Notes: generated by a model from the letters alone, not told the origin. A stretch of 19,720 nt of DNA from Trachelipus rathkii (GCA_015478945.1 JABUQX010018322.1:32501-52220), one strand, 5' to 3'; positions 8,577 to 18,858 are shown, counted from the first letter of the stretch. Made by a program: numbers and translations.

Positions 8577-9082
8577 ACATAAGATAAAGCATGGAATTCA
8601 ATTAAAGTTAGAAGCCATTTATAGAGACAACGCTTCAAATCCTTGCTGGAGTCATCCATCAGGCCTACAATAATAATATATAAATAAATATATAGAATAC
8701 ATTAAATGCTGAAAAGAGGTGAATAACAATTAAATAATTTTATATATTTATAAATATTAAAGTCCAATAAGAAGTCAATACAACGGATGGTTACAAAAGA
8801 AATATAACAATCCTAAACCAGCGGGACAATATTTACTTAAAAACATGATTGAGAAGAAGAGAAGAATGAGAGAGGAGAGAGGAAATGAGAGATGAAGAAG
8901 CGAGAGAGATGGAGAGAGAGTTTGAGAGAAGAGAGGGACCTCTATACTGATTATTTAAAAATTTGGTATTTACTTATGTATTTATCTTTTTGTAGGCCGG
9001 AGGATGACTCCAGAATTAGTTGAAACGTTGTTTATAATTAGGAATCTTTCTAAATATTATTGTAATATGCTTTATCTTATCA
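8577..9082. mobile_element. Inverted-repeat (MITE/foldback-like) element, arms about 95 bp
   Basis: The left arm (about 8577-8670) and right arm (about 8988-9082) are reverse complements sharing AAGATAAAGCAT at the outer ends, ACAACG-TTCAA in the middle, and CTGGAGTCATCC plus GGCCTACAA at the inner ends. Overall identity looks like roughly two thirds, with indels. The 320-bp interior has no ORF and holds a GA-rich repeat. Each arm, read outward, carries GATGACTCCAG followed by TTGAA(A/G)CG, discussed as a possible hammerhead-like remnant. No terminal duplication could be fixed; the right end runs into TA repeat. Confidence 0.65.
8845..8940. repeat. (GA)n-rich low-complexity tract
   Basis: A purine-only or nearly purine-only run of GAGA/GAAGA units with T interruptions, inside the inverted-repeat element. 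Confidence 0.85.
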
Positions 9083-9384
9083 TATATATATATTATAGAT
9101 CGTAAAATCGATTATGTAGAATAATATTATAATAAATATAAAATATCTATATTTTAATTTCTAGTACCTTTTAGCTTTAGTATCTATAATTTTAATTTCT
9201 ATACTTTTCTTTAGGCATATCTATATTTTAATAGAATATATATAAAAGATGAATAATATAATATAAGAAATTATATTATTTATATTATATAACTAATATA
9301 TATATATATATAAATGATAATATAATATATTCATTATATATATATATTATATATATATACTATATATATATATATTATATTATA
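9083..9384. repeat. AT-rich and (TA)n sequence
   Basis: Short TTTAATTTCTA-type duplications (about 9150-9235) followed by TA repeat (about 9240-9384). It ends exactly where the RTE-like LINE begins. Confidence 0.8.
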
Positions 9385-10800
9385 GGGGAATTAGTTATTG
9401 AGTGTTGTATGAAGTATATGCTGGTATTTTGGTGGAAAGAGTTGATCGAGTGACTGAGGGACTGATTGATGAAGAGCAAGGTGTTCGTTCTAGGAGTTGT
9501 AGAGATGTGTAATCAAATAGTTATACATTGAACAAGGATTGAGAAAAATCGAGGGAGAAGACAAGAATAAATTAGAATTTAGGTTTAATGGATCTGCAAC
9601 AGCGCGTATGTATAACAGGCATTAATAGGGAAAGCTATCTGTGGTGTCAGTGATATATTGTGTTCGGTGGATAATGCAGTTCTGAATGAATTTAATAGTA
9701 ATGTTTGACGATAGTAAAGAACACGTGTTTGTAAGAATAAAATGGTGTACAAAAGTGATTTTGGTATTTAATGTTCAAATAGCTGAGCGGAGCGATACGG
9801 CAGGTAGGGATATGTGTGTTATAATGTCCCTTGTGTTTTCTAATTTGCTTATATGGATGGGGGATATGAAGGGACTTAGAGATAGGAGGTGCGGCGAAAG
9901 GCGTTAGATGATGTGGAGATGGAGTGAGTGTGGTGCGCGGCTATCAATACCATATTTATTGCGGAATGATCTGGTTTTGTGGTGCGGAATCTGAAGAGAG
10001 TTTGAGACTAATTGGTAGGAGAGATTTGGCAGGTGGTATGTAAAAGGGAAGACGTTGGAAGCAACCTGTTAGGTCATACAAGTTTGAAAATATGGGCCTG
10101 TCAATATTATGTATCGTTGGAGTTGAGGACAGTTCTCTCGAGTGTGTAGTATGTTAGCATGGTGAGCAGCTCGGAACAATGTGTCTGTACGTTTACAATT
10201 CTATGAATACGTTTGTGAAAAAGCGGAACGGATTGATAAAGAGTGAGAAGGAAAAAGTTGTGCAATGGCAGGAAAGTGGCTGTGGCAATTAAAATCCTTG
10301 GTGGCTGTAAAAGAACTAAGTCTTGATTGCTCTAGGGTCTTACATTAGGGGGTATGTGTTTACCTGTGTTAATGATAGTAGTGAACCTATGGTCTGAAAA
10401 TAGAAGTATAGATCTAAGATTCAATGTGTTCAGATGGACAATCTTAAGGCGTGTTAGGAGTGTGAGAAGAATTGATAAAATGAGGAATGAACGTATAAGA
10501 GAGTCGTGTGTTGTGAAGAAAGGGTAAATGAGGAATAAATGAAAGTATGTTGAGATGGTATTGGTCATGTGGAAAGGACAAAAGAAAAAGTGGATGAGTG
10601 CAGTAAAGGATGCCTGAGGAGAAGAATGTGAGGTTTGGCAGAGGCGAGAAGAATGGTGCATTAATATAAGAGTTGAATGGCAAGCTTTTGTGAAAGGGTA
10701 TGTTTATTGTGGCCACCTAGGCCAAGGGATGAACCCTTACACAGGCGAAACTGCCATAGTGAGGGTCCGTCGCGAGCCCGTGAAGCTCTGTGAAGCCCTA
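9385..10800 (+). pseudogene. Reverse transcriptase remnant of the RTE-like LINE
   Basis: VYAGIL and VDRVTEGLIDEEQG (about 9411-9482) are the fingers-region block leading to the usual GFR motif. GLMDLQQR at 9582-9605 is the motif A region and keeps its Asp. CVIMSLVFSNLL within 9814-9849 is a decayed form of the RQGCxMSPxLFN block. The YADD box near 9957-9971 is disrupted by two extra bases. Downstream, VQMDNL (about 10428-10446), RIDKMRNERIRE (about 10468-10503) and RWY-GHVER (about 10555-10578, one extra base) mark the thumb and C-terminal region. A DEP block lies near 10727-10737. Dense stops and frameshifts exclude function. The longest open piece is 9686-9907. Confidence 0.82.
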
Positions 10801-10956
10801 GGGTAGATTTTTGACTGCGACGAGTCTCAGCTAATAGGTTAGTAGAGGCGTAAGGTGGGCATATTTCTTGTTCGACTAGTTCATTATTTCTTTCTACTAC
10901 TTCTGTTTTTCGGCTGCATTGCACCGCACCTTTCCCCCAGGTCATTGGGAAAAGTA

Positions 10957-10990
10957 GATGATGATTGATGATGATGTTAGATGATGATAA
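10957..10990 (+). repeat. (GAT)n 3' tail of the RTE-like LINE
   Basis: GATGATGATTGATGATGATG and related triplets follow the presumed 3' sequence of the element directly and are then replaced by TA repeat. A trinucleotide tail of this kind marks the 3' end of RTE-type elements. Confidence 0.7.
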
Positions 10991-10995
10991 TAGAT

Positions 10996-11107
10996 ATAGT
11001 ATATAAGTAGTAAATATATACATAATAAATATTATATTACTATATATAATATATATATATATTATAATATAATATAACTCTATATATATATTATATAATA
11101 TAAGTAT
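10996..11107. repeat. AT-rich spacer between two LINE 3' ends
   Basis: Imperfect TA repeat of about 110 bp separates the tail of the plus-strand RTE-like element from the poly(A) tail of the minus-strand Jockey-like element. Confidence 0.85.
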
Positions 11108-11139
11108 AATTTTTTTTTGTATTAGTTTGTCCACCTCCA

Positions 11140-11899
11140 CTCTGGGCAGAGCCCTATTCGGAGGGTGTTACACCGCCAAAAATTAACATCGGCTAGCGCA
11201 AATTACGCAGGATGAGCACAGACGCAGCTTTAAAGTGAGGAGATTAAGTTCAGCAGGAAACACAGAAGATGGAAGAAGTTCCACAGAACCGGGGCCAGGA
11301 AAAGAAGAGCACCGCGCGAACTGCCTTGAGTTACCAATATCTACACAGAACTCTGTGAGCAGACACAGCACCCCCTGTGCTACGAGGCGACGTAAAGTAG
11401 GTGGTACGCGAAGGGTATTTCCCTCGAACACCTGCCGCTACGATATCTATAGAAAAGAGATAAAGCAACCAACATCGCGCCGCAGAGAATAGAGGGTCAA
11501 GGTGGAAGTGGAAAGTACAAAACAGTTTTATAAGCCTTTTGGCCTTTTGGACTCGACCCTGTCCAAAAGCGGTGAACCAGAGCCCCCCCAGATATGAGAA
11601 CAGTACTCCATACAAGGGCGGCAATGAGGAACCCTTTGTTATAGCATGGAGTAACTGAGAAAGAGGTAAAAATCAGTCTCGCAGTCTAACTAAAAAACAC
11701 TCAGTTTCTTTGAGGCCGGCCTAGAACCGTGTATGATGAGGTTTCAAGACTTTTTTGTTATGTGAGGCCAAGGATGTTTATTGTTATGATCAACAGGAGA
11801 GACGAGAGAACCGTCGAAAGAGAGAGGAAGTTAAGAAGGTGTTTTAGAGAGGAGATTTGTAGAAGTTGAGTTTTTTTAAAGAATTAAATTGTCACAAGG
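11140..11899 (-). pseudogene. Jockey-like ORF2 remnant, part 3: C-terminal region
   Basis: Minus-strand INILGLT at about 11783-11762 is followed by IRPCMEYCSHIWGG and LLDRVESK across about 11622-11546, mostly in one frame. RLIK and LDPLF-type blocks come next. CVDIGNSRQFARC and VELLPSSVFPAELNLLTLKL (within 11365-11230) correspond to the conserved LWNSLPxSVFP end of this RT family. The segment 11183-11431 is the cleanest open piece. It lacks zinc-knuckle-like or RNase H motifs, as expected. Confidence 0.85.
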
Positions 11900-12759
11900 T
11901 TGCAGACGACCCCAATGAAATTTATTCCGAATCAGCGAGAAGTAGAATCGGAAAAGATTCGAGACAGAGGCAATTTCTAGAAGTTCAACAGAGGGAGCAG
12001 AATGAAATGGTTGAGAATGAAGGGGCGAGTCATCGGCATATTTTTTTGAGTTGGGATTAACGGGTAGTATAGAATGTGCAGGTGAAGAAGATCATTAATG
12101 AAAAATAGAAATAAAGTAGGAGATTAGACAGAACCCTGGAGTTGACATAATTGAAATTGACAGAAAAAGAAGAAGAAATCGCTCCATCAACCACAGGCAG
12201 ATATTTGAGCGACTTAAGAAAGCTTAGAACATAAGTAAGCCAACGAGAAGGAGAAACCAAAGGAGGGAGCTTGGAGAGCGGTGAAGTCGTGCCAAACCCT
12301 CGAGTCAAATCTCTCTCTCGTCAAGGCGAGCCACACGTTAATTTCTCCCCCGTAGTTCCTAGGCGGGAAAAGCCATAAATCGGTTAAAAGGAAAGTATGA
12401 TACGCGCAGTAGACCTTGGAACGGCCGAAAGCCATTCTTGCGCGATCGAAAGAAGAGAATGAGAATTCCAGATGGTTCTAAGAAAGATGAGAGTTGGGAA
12501 GGGCTTCAAAGATCTTAGATAGAATACAAGTGAGAAGGTTAGGCGATAGTTAGAAGAATCAGAGCGGCTTCCTTTTTTCGGAATAGGTTGAACATGTACG
12601 AGCTTCCGTGTGCGTGAGGGAAAGTGCTAGTATTGCAGACATAGAGAATATAGTTAACGAGGGGTTCAGCACGTAAGCACACTCCTTCAAAACTCGGAGA
12701 GAGGAAATGCCATTCCGGGCCACCCGCCTTCCTAACGTTCATAGATCTCAGGAGCCCAT
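11900..12759 (-). pseudogene. Jockey-like ORF2 remnant, part 2: reverse transcriptase core
   Basis: In minus-strand order: NVRKAGGPEW (about 12740-12711; family form RKAGGPDG), then QPIPKKGSRSDSSNYR (about 12590-12543, in frame). A SKIFEAL-type block follows near 12515. Next come LTDLWLFPPRNYG and FDSRVWHD (within 12435-12280), whose motif A Asp region is damaged. VVDGAISSSFSVN is near 12200-12160, a QGSV-SPTLFLFFINDLL block with indels near 12140-12085, and an intact YADD box at 12040-12029. This is the palm and fingers of a LINE RT. Multiple frameshifts inactivate it. Confidence 0.87.
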
Positions 12760-13440
12760 ACCGTCAAAATAGTAATCACAGGCAAAGACATAGGACGCCT
12801 GAGAGGAGAAGAAGGAGGAGAGAGAGAGAGAATCGTCCAGGGTTTGAGTTAGAGGAAAATGGAGGCCGAAGGAAGAGATTGCCCTTTTCAGTTGGAGAGT
12901 TAGCCGAGGAGCCACTCTATACGATAGAGGTTATAGAAGCAGACGTTTAACAGAAAAAGTTATTAGAGATGTTATTTGGCAGAGGCCAAGAAAGATTTAT
13001 TCCAAGATTAGGGAACCAAGTGGAGGTTAGCGCACTTTCGTCGCTTATATGACAAGCCACCGCTTTTGCTCGTCAAGAGTATGCCCTGCACCACTCGAAT
13101 TTCGAGACTGGAATGAAAATTAGCGTCTGCCCAGTAATAGAAGAACGAGAACTTTTTCCATTCCCGAATACGCGCTGTCTCGTAGCCTGAAGGCCAAGAG
13201 AACAAGCATTATCGAACCATGGATGATTTCGAGGAGAGAAAGATTTAGTCGAAGAAGGAAATGAACCTGCTCATCCCCATCAACGATACAGCTCCCACCT
13301 CTATCGGCCAGAAGTCGCAAGCTGTCACCATGAGACAAAGCGTCAATTCCAATTATGAGTTAGCGTACAGCAACGCAAGGCCCCCCAATCCCCGGCCCGA
13401 TCCCAGTGCCCCCAGAAAGAAGCCGAGTAGAGCATATATA
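12760..13440 (-). pseudogene. Jockey-like ORF2 remnant, part 1: endonuclease-RT linker
   Basis: Minus-strand translation gives PWFDNAC near 13222-13202 and FRLRDSAYSG near 13190-13160, where this linker usually reads WF-x-ACS-x-A with a following R-x-x-AY-x-W. YKRRKCANL follows near 13048-13022. A WxLAKNISNNF-like stretch lies near 13010-12960 in mixed frames, and an NSTLDDS-like stretch near 12860-12830. The linker joins the DNA-nicking domain to RT and has no catalytic motif of its own. Identification rests on order and similarity to family patterns, so individual positions are approximate. Confidence 0.65.
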
Positions 13441-13454
13441 GGGCCAGGTCATTA

Positions 13455-13856
13455 TATGTATGTCTAATAATATATATAATAATAACATACATATATACAT
13501 ATATATATATAATTATTATACTATATATTATATTATTACTAATAATAATATATATATATATATATATATAATATATGTATTATATATATATAATTTGATA
13601 TATATATATATATATATATACTATACCTATTATAAATAATATATACTGTTAAAGTATTAAGTACCGAGTCTGACATATATTATTAAGTATTATTACTATA
13701 TAAGTATATACCTCTATAATATATGGATCTATAATATATATCTGGTATATATATATATAATATATATTATATTATATAATATATTTATTTATTATATATA
13801 TAACTACTCGTACTAATTTATATATATAGTTATATAATATCTTATTAAATGTCCCG
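13455..13856. repeat. (TA)n array with short interruptions
   Basis: TA repeat with a less repetitive stretch near 13640-13740. It truncates the 5' side of the Jockey-like LINE. Confidence 0.92.
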
Positions 13857-13987
13857 CATAAACCTAGGCCTAACCTAGATTATATATATATATTAATTTA
13901 TAATATAATATATATACTCTTATTAAATATATATAATATTATATATATCAGGGCGTATTTATACATAGGTTAGGGTAGGTAGGTATG
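13857..13987. repeat. Small inverted repeat, arms about 29 bp
   Basis: CATAAACCTAGGCCTAACCT (from 13857) pairs imperfectly with the reverse complement of 13957-13986, which reads CATACCTACCTACCCTAACC. The loop is about 70 bp of AT-rich sequence. The CCTAACC content recalls the arthropod telomeric unit but does not form an array. Confidence 0.5.
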
Positions 13988-14879
13988 CTCCTACCCCAAT
14001 ATTTCTGAGTCTTTTAAGTAAAATAAATTAAATCTGAAAATCGCTTTAGATTATTTTATTATAAATTTTTATATGACATTTTATTACTAGTTTTATAGAT
14101 ATTAAAGAGTTAATAAAAAACGACAATATTACTTTGGTCTATACGGTCCTAAATATAATTAAATTAAATTTGAAAATTTTCGCTCACTTAACACCTATTC
14201 GGCTAAGAAAGTTGAATATTTCTTAATTCTTTCGTGCGTACCGTGAAAGAATTTTAAAATTTCTTCTCCTCAGACAATCTTATAGTGATTATTTAAGATG
14301 GGTTTAGGCCCAAGCACGCATACAAACCACTGCCTCCCCCAGCCCGGAAGGAGATCCGGTGAAAAGGAAAAGCGGAAACTTAAGCAAATGTACAGACAAA
14401 TTAGTTATTAACTGTTATAATATAAGATACTACTCTATGCTATTATATTATACTATATCGTCTTGTAAACGTGTAAACTAGTATATATATAGATATATAA
14501 ACCAATAAAATAAATAATTTAAATATATACTATATATCATATTAACACATCATGTCTTCTCATTACGCATCAAAAGGACTGGCTCTTCCTCAGCAGCGTG
14601 TTTTAGCTTGACGTTCACCTTTGCTTTTGGCTTTATTAAATTATGTAAATTTTTATGTACACACGTTCACTTAAGTTGTATTTATCTTTATTATAATTAA
14701 AATTAACATCAAAGTTAAATTACACTATTATGAATAAGTGTATGAAGTTTCAGAGAAAAATTAGCTTTAAAAGCTCTATCTAAGGGACCAAAAAAACTTC
14801 AATTTTAAAAAATCTGGAAGGGCTACATTTCTTAATTTCCAAACAGATAAAGCCAATGTTCAGAGAAGATTTCCTCTTG
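13988..14879. other. AT-rich sequence, no gene recognised
   Basis: Two less AT-rich islands stand out, at about 14300-14400 (CCTCCCCCAGCCCGGAAGGA) and about 14550-14640. Neither translates into anything recognisable, and no tRNA-like box was found. Confidence 0.5.
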
Positions 14880-15345
14880 TTTATTATTATTGATTCAATT
14901 CATTATTATTATTTATTGACTTAATATATATCCTTCATCATTTATTACTTATTTATTATTATTATTACTTATTATAATATATAATTAGTTATTATGATTA
15001 TTATTAATCATTATTATTAATTATTATGGTTATTATTATATTATGTATTATAATTGTATTATTATTTATTATGTATGATTTTATTGATTATTATTATCTA
15101 TTATTATTATTATTATTATTATTCTTATATGAATAGTTGAAAATTAAATAATATATTTATTATATTTTTATTAATATTCAATTATGCTTACGTAACTAAG
15201 CAATATGTATATTAATATATTATTCTTGATTATCATATTATTATTATTTTAATTTAATTATTATTATATATTATTATTATTATTATATATATTAGTTATT
15301 ATTATTATTATATTTCATTATTAATTACACTTATAATAATAAAGT
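14880..15345. repeat. (ATT)n-rich low-complexity block
   Basis: ATT triplets dominate the plus strand, with a perfect run near 15100-15123 and interruptions elsewhere. It forms the left half of a strand-switching repeat. Confidence 0.9.
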
Positions 15346-15394
15346 GAATTAAATTTATATAAAATCAGAAAGTAAAAAAAACAGTTTAGTTTTC

Positions 15395-15578
15395 TTAGTT
15401 GATGAATTAATTAATAATAATTATAAGTGTGTAATAATTAAAGTGTAATAAATAATTATAATAATAATAATAAAATAATTAATAATTAATAATAATAATA
15501 AAATAATAATTAATAATAAATATATAATAAATAATTAAAATAATAATTAATAATAATTAATAATAATAATTAATAATA

Positions 15579-15609
<31 letters not shown>

Positions 15610-15625
15610 TTTCATAATAATAATA

Positions 15626-15681
<56 letters not shown>

Positions 15682-15860
15682 ATTATAATATAACTTAATA
15701 ATAATAATAATAATATATAATAATAATAATATAAAAATAATAATAATAATTAATAATTAATAATAATTATAAGTAATAATAATAATAATAATAATATATA
15801 ATAATAATAATAATAATAATAAGTAATAATAATATATAATACTAATATATTAATACTAGT
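15395..15860. repeat. (AAT)n-rich low-complexity block
   Basis: AAT triplets dominate the plus strand, with long pure runs near 15570-15608 and 15634-15679. It is the reverse complement, in composition, of the preceding block. Confidence 0.92.
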
Positions 15861-15879
15861 AATTATTTATTCATTTTAT

Positions 15880-16026
15880 TATATTATTTAATATATATCT
15901 ATAATATTTATATTATGAATTATATATATATATATATTATAATATATATATATATATATATAATATTAATGATTATATATATAATTATATATATAATTAA
16001 TAATATATATAATATTATTATATATT
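15880..16026. repeat. (TA)n microsatellite
   Basis: TA repeat with TAAT interruptions following the AAT block. Confidence 0.9.
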
Positions 16027-16028
16027 AT

Positions 16029-16064
16029 AGATTAGAAGTCTGACGCATTAGCATTAATAATCTT
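16029..16064 (-). other. Possible tRNA-Arg-like fragment
   Basis: On the minus strand GCGTCAGACTTCTAATCTA (16047-16029) looks like the anticodon arm of a tRNA reading AGA (anticodon TCT), preceded by a TTAATGCTAAT segment that weakly resembles a D-loop/D-arm. No acceptor stem, T-arm or box B is present. It may be a decayed tRNA piece or chance. Confidence 0.22.
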
Positions 16065-17149
16065 CTCGAAAGGTACACGTCCACTGATATATATAGTAAT
16101 ATATATACAGATAATTAATATTAACTTCATTTAATTAGTATATTATATATATTACAATATAATATATAAAAAAAATAAGCTTATATATATATATATATAA
16201 ATCATATAATTTAATATAGAGGGGTAACTATAATAATTAATTATTTAAATAACATTTACCTTGATATAACATATAAGCATGTTACTTAGGTCAATACTAA
16301 TAATTAAATCTACATAGGTGTAACCGTCCTTACACCCTGTGACTAGCCAGTCATTAATATGATATAATACAGTCTTATCAATACAACTATAGTAAACAAT
16401 TTATTTATTATAAATAATATGAAATATGATAAGATATATATTATCCTTATATAAATATATATAATATTTAATTGTATCATATTGAGAAGTTTACGACTTA
16501 TACCTATAATAAGTTAGGCTGTACTATTTTACAATTATACGCGCCCTCTTTACACTTCTCCCGTCCTCCTGCGCGGAAGTTAATTAAAAGGATTATAAAA
16601 TTGATTATACCCATCAGAATGTATATATATATAAAATGTTATATGGTGATTCTTCAAATACTAGTTATTATATATAAAAACCTATCAATTTTTATATTCC
16701 TATATTATTACTAATATAAAGTATATTTATCAATTATTTATAATATATTTATTACAAATCAGTTAAGTCATCTAGATAATCTATCCCTTTATGTGACGAT
16801 ACTTAAAATTTGTTTTTGTTTCAGTTGCAAAAACTATTGAAGATAATTATAAGATTATTTATTTTTATTTTATTTAAAATTATTTATAATGAATAGTTCA
16901 AAACCGTGTAGCAATAAAAAAAAATAATATATTATATTAATTTAGTGATTTTAGATGGAACTATTATATATATATTAATGAAAATTATACAATACGTAAT
17001 TAACGTTTAATTATGAATAACAGTATTTTCGTAAATAACCTTAATAAGTATAAATTTAATATATCATTAATAACTTATCTAAGCCTCTTTCTCTGCCAAT
17101 TACTTATTATTCAGATGTAAAATACGTCTCTTAAAGATAACATATATTC
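16065..17149. other. AT-rich sequence with two small hairpins, no gene
   Basis: Mixed AT-rich DNA. The 80-codon open frame at 16472-16714 has no recognisable domain and is Ile/Tyr-rich because of base composition. Two adjacent perfect small inverted repeats occur at 16317-16353. Confidence 0.5.
16317..16353. repeat. Two adjacent perfect short hairpins
   Basis: GGTGTAA-CCGTCC-TTACACC (7-bp stem, 16317-16336) is followed after three bases by TGACT-AGCC-AGTCA (5-bp stem, 16340-16353). No T-tract or known element is attached. Confidence 0.7.
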
Positions 17150-18110
17150 GTATAACGTATATTATATAATATTCATAAAAAAATCATCTATATTATAATT
17201 ATATATAAACTTATATATAGTATAGTATATATAGTAAAATAATATACACAAAATATATATGAATATATATTATATTATATATATAAGATATGATAATATA
17301 TTCAATATATTTATCAATTTATATATATCAAAATAATAATATATATTATTTTAATTATATCAGTATCTGTGTGAAATATATATTATATATAAATATAAAT
17401 ATAAAATATAATATTTAAATATAAAATTATAATTATATATAACTAGTTATATATAAATATATATATTTATATAAATACACAATTTATATTTTTGTATTAT
17501 TAGTATTATAATTAACACTAGTTATATATATATATATATATATGTATATATTAATATAAACTAATATAGTTAATATATGGAAATAGCAATATATATAATA
17601 CCCGAATTATATAATATATATATTTTTTTGAATATAAATATATATATATATACCCTATATACTACGCATTGACTATAATTATATACATATATATAAATAT
17701 ATATAGTATAATATATATGGGTTATTATATATAATATATATATATATAATATAATATATATATATATAGTAAAATAGGTCATATAATATTTATATTCTAT
17801 AGTATATAATTATTATATAATATATTATAGGGGCCTATACTAATTATCCTATATATAATACTGATGTATATATTAGTATATAATTATATACATATGATAA
17901 TAATATTATCATTAGATATAAATATATATATATATATATAACCATAATATATATTATTCTAGGTAAGCATATATATATTATATATATACCTATATATTTA
18001 ATAACTATATTATATATATATATATATATATATTACTAATATATTATATAATATATTATCTTCTAATATATTTTGATTAGTATATATATATTATTATATA
18101 TATAATATCG
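17150..18110. repeat. Long imperfect (TA)n region
   Basis: Nearly 1 kb of TA-dominated sequence with TAAA and CTA interruptions. The minus-strand open frame at 17570-17782 is a Tyr/Ile shadow of the repeat. Confidence 0.92.
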
Positions 18111-18802
18111 CTGGTATGCTTTTCAATCTTTATTATAATACTATGCACTAAGTAAATAATTCAATAAAAGTGGTAGTACAACATACGTGTTCCACATTAT
18201 AATTCATAGAATTTAATTTCTTTATCCCAGTACATTTAAGTAACTAATTTAGCTTGGGTGGTATATATTTGTTTACTCCTTCTTCCGATTACCGGTTTTC
18301 TTTGTTAACATTTTCAACAAAAAGTTTCCCTCCCAAATAAAAAAAAAATTTCCGCCAAGAGAAGAGGAAAAGGTTTTATTGTGGTTTTATCCTCTCAAGA
18401 GTTCCATCCGAAATTATGATTCTCTTAATTGAAGAGAAATGGTCTCTAGATCATAAACTATTAACGTTTTTGCAGTAGGTGAAGTCACATACGTTTTATA
18501 TTTCGTTATTTTATATTGCTAATCAATAACATACTACTGATTAGTATATAACACTATTGTGATAATATAACCAATACTTTACTTTAATGATTGATATACT
18601 AAATACTACCTATATTTGAGTAACAGGTGATATTTTAATTAATAGCTACCATACCTTTTATAATATTTTTTATAGGTGAATTCCCGTAACTACATCTTAG
18701 CTCAATATGAGATTTATTATATTATAATAGGATATAGCAATATATTATTTTTATAGGTAGACTCACTGGATTGTATACTTAAGTAATTATATTTTTATCT
18801 AT
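18111..18802. other. AT-rich sequence, no gene recognised
   Basis: A somewhat less biased island lies at 18240-18480 (TTCCGATTACCGG, CCGCCAAGAGAAGAGG), but it translates into nothing recognisable on either strand. Confidence 0.5.
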
Positions 18803-18805
18803 GGT

Positions 18806-18858
18806 GCCACAAGGTTTATACCGCAAGCTAAGCCAGGAGGGCCGGGCCTCTATCGAAA
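18806..18858 (+). repeat. Partial second copy of the foldback GC-rich core
   Basis: CACAAGGTTTATACCGCA, then GCCAGGAG, then GGCCT and TCGA align with CCCAAGGTTATACCGCA, GCAGGAG, GGCCT and TCGA at 6447-6497. Agreement is about 70 percent by eye over roughly 45 bases. An A14 tract follows immediately. Confidence 0.5.

Larger units (their letters stand above)
9385..10995 (+). mobile_element. 5'-truncated RTE-like LINE with GAT-rich tail
   Basis: LINE RT sequence starts abruptly after TA repeat at about 9385 and continues in order to the C-terminal region near 10740. It then passes through about 200 bp of presumed 3' sequence to a GAT-rich tail at 10957-10990. The endonuclease domain is absent, which is the usual product of incomplete target-primed reverse transcription. 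Short tandem 3' tails instead of poly(A) are typical of RTE-type elements. That and the RT style suggest RTE, but the clade is not proven. Confidence 0.78.
11108..13445 (-). mobile_element. 5'-truncated Jockey-like LINE with poly(A) tail
   Basis: Read on the minus strand, this block contains the endonuclease-RT linker (about 13440-12770), reverse transcriptase (about 12760-11900) and C-terminal region (about 11800-11190). A short 3' region follows and ends in an A-run, seen as T's at about 11110-11118. The upstream endonuclease is missing, because the element stops at the TA array beginning near 13455. Motif spelling (PIPKKGSRSD, FDRVWH-like, QGSV-SPTLFLFFINDLL, YADDS) matches Jockey-type RTs common in arthropods. 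Frameshifts and stops occur throughout. Confidence 0.86.

Noticed and set aside
10332..11140. Three overlapping minus-strand open frames
   Set aside because: They are antisense to the C-terminal part of the RTE-like LINE and its 3' region, where the plus strand gives family-typical peptides.
11235..11492. Plus-strand 85-codon open frame
   Set aside because: It is antisense to the conserved C-terminal block of the Jockey-like LINE.
13857..13987. Telomeric repeat (TTAGG/CCTAA)
   Set aside because: Only one or two units in each arm of a small inverted repeat; no array.
16472..16714. 80-codon plus-strand open frame
   Set aside because: Ile/Tyr-rich composition follows AT bias; no domain, signal or similarity recognised.
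17570..17782. Minus-strand Tyr/Ile-rich open frame
   Set aside because: Translation of TA repeat.
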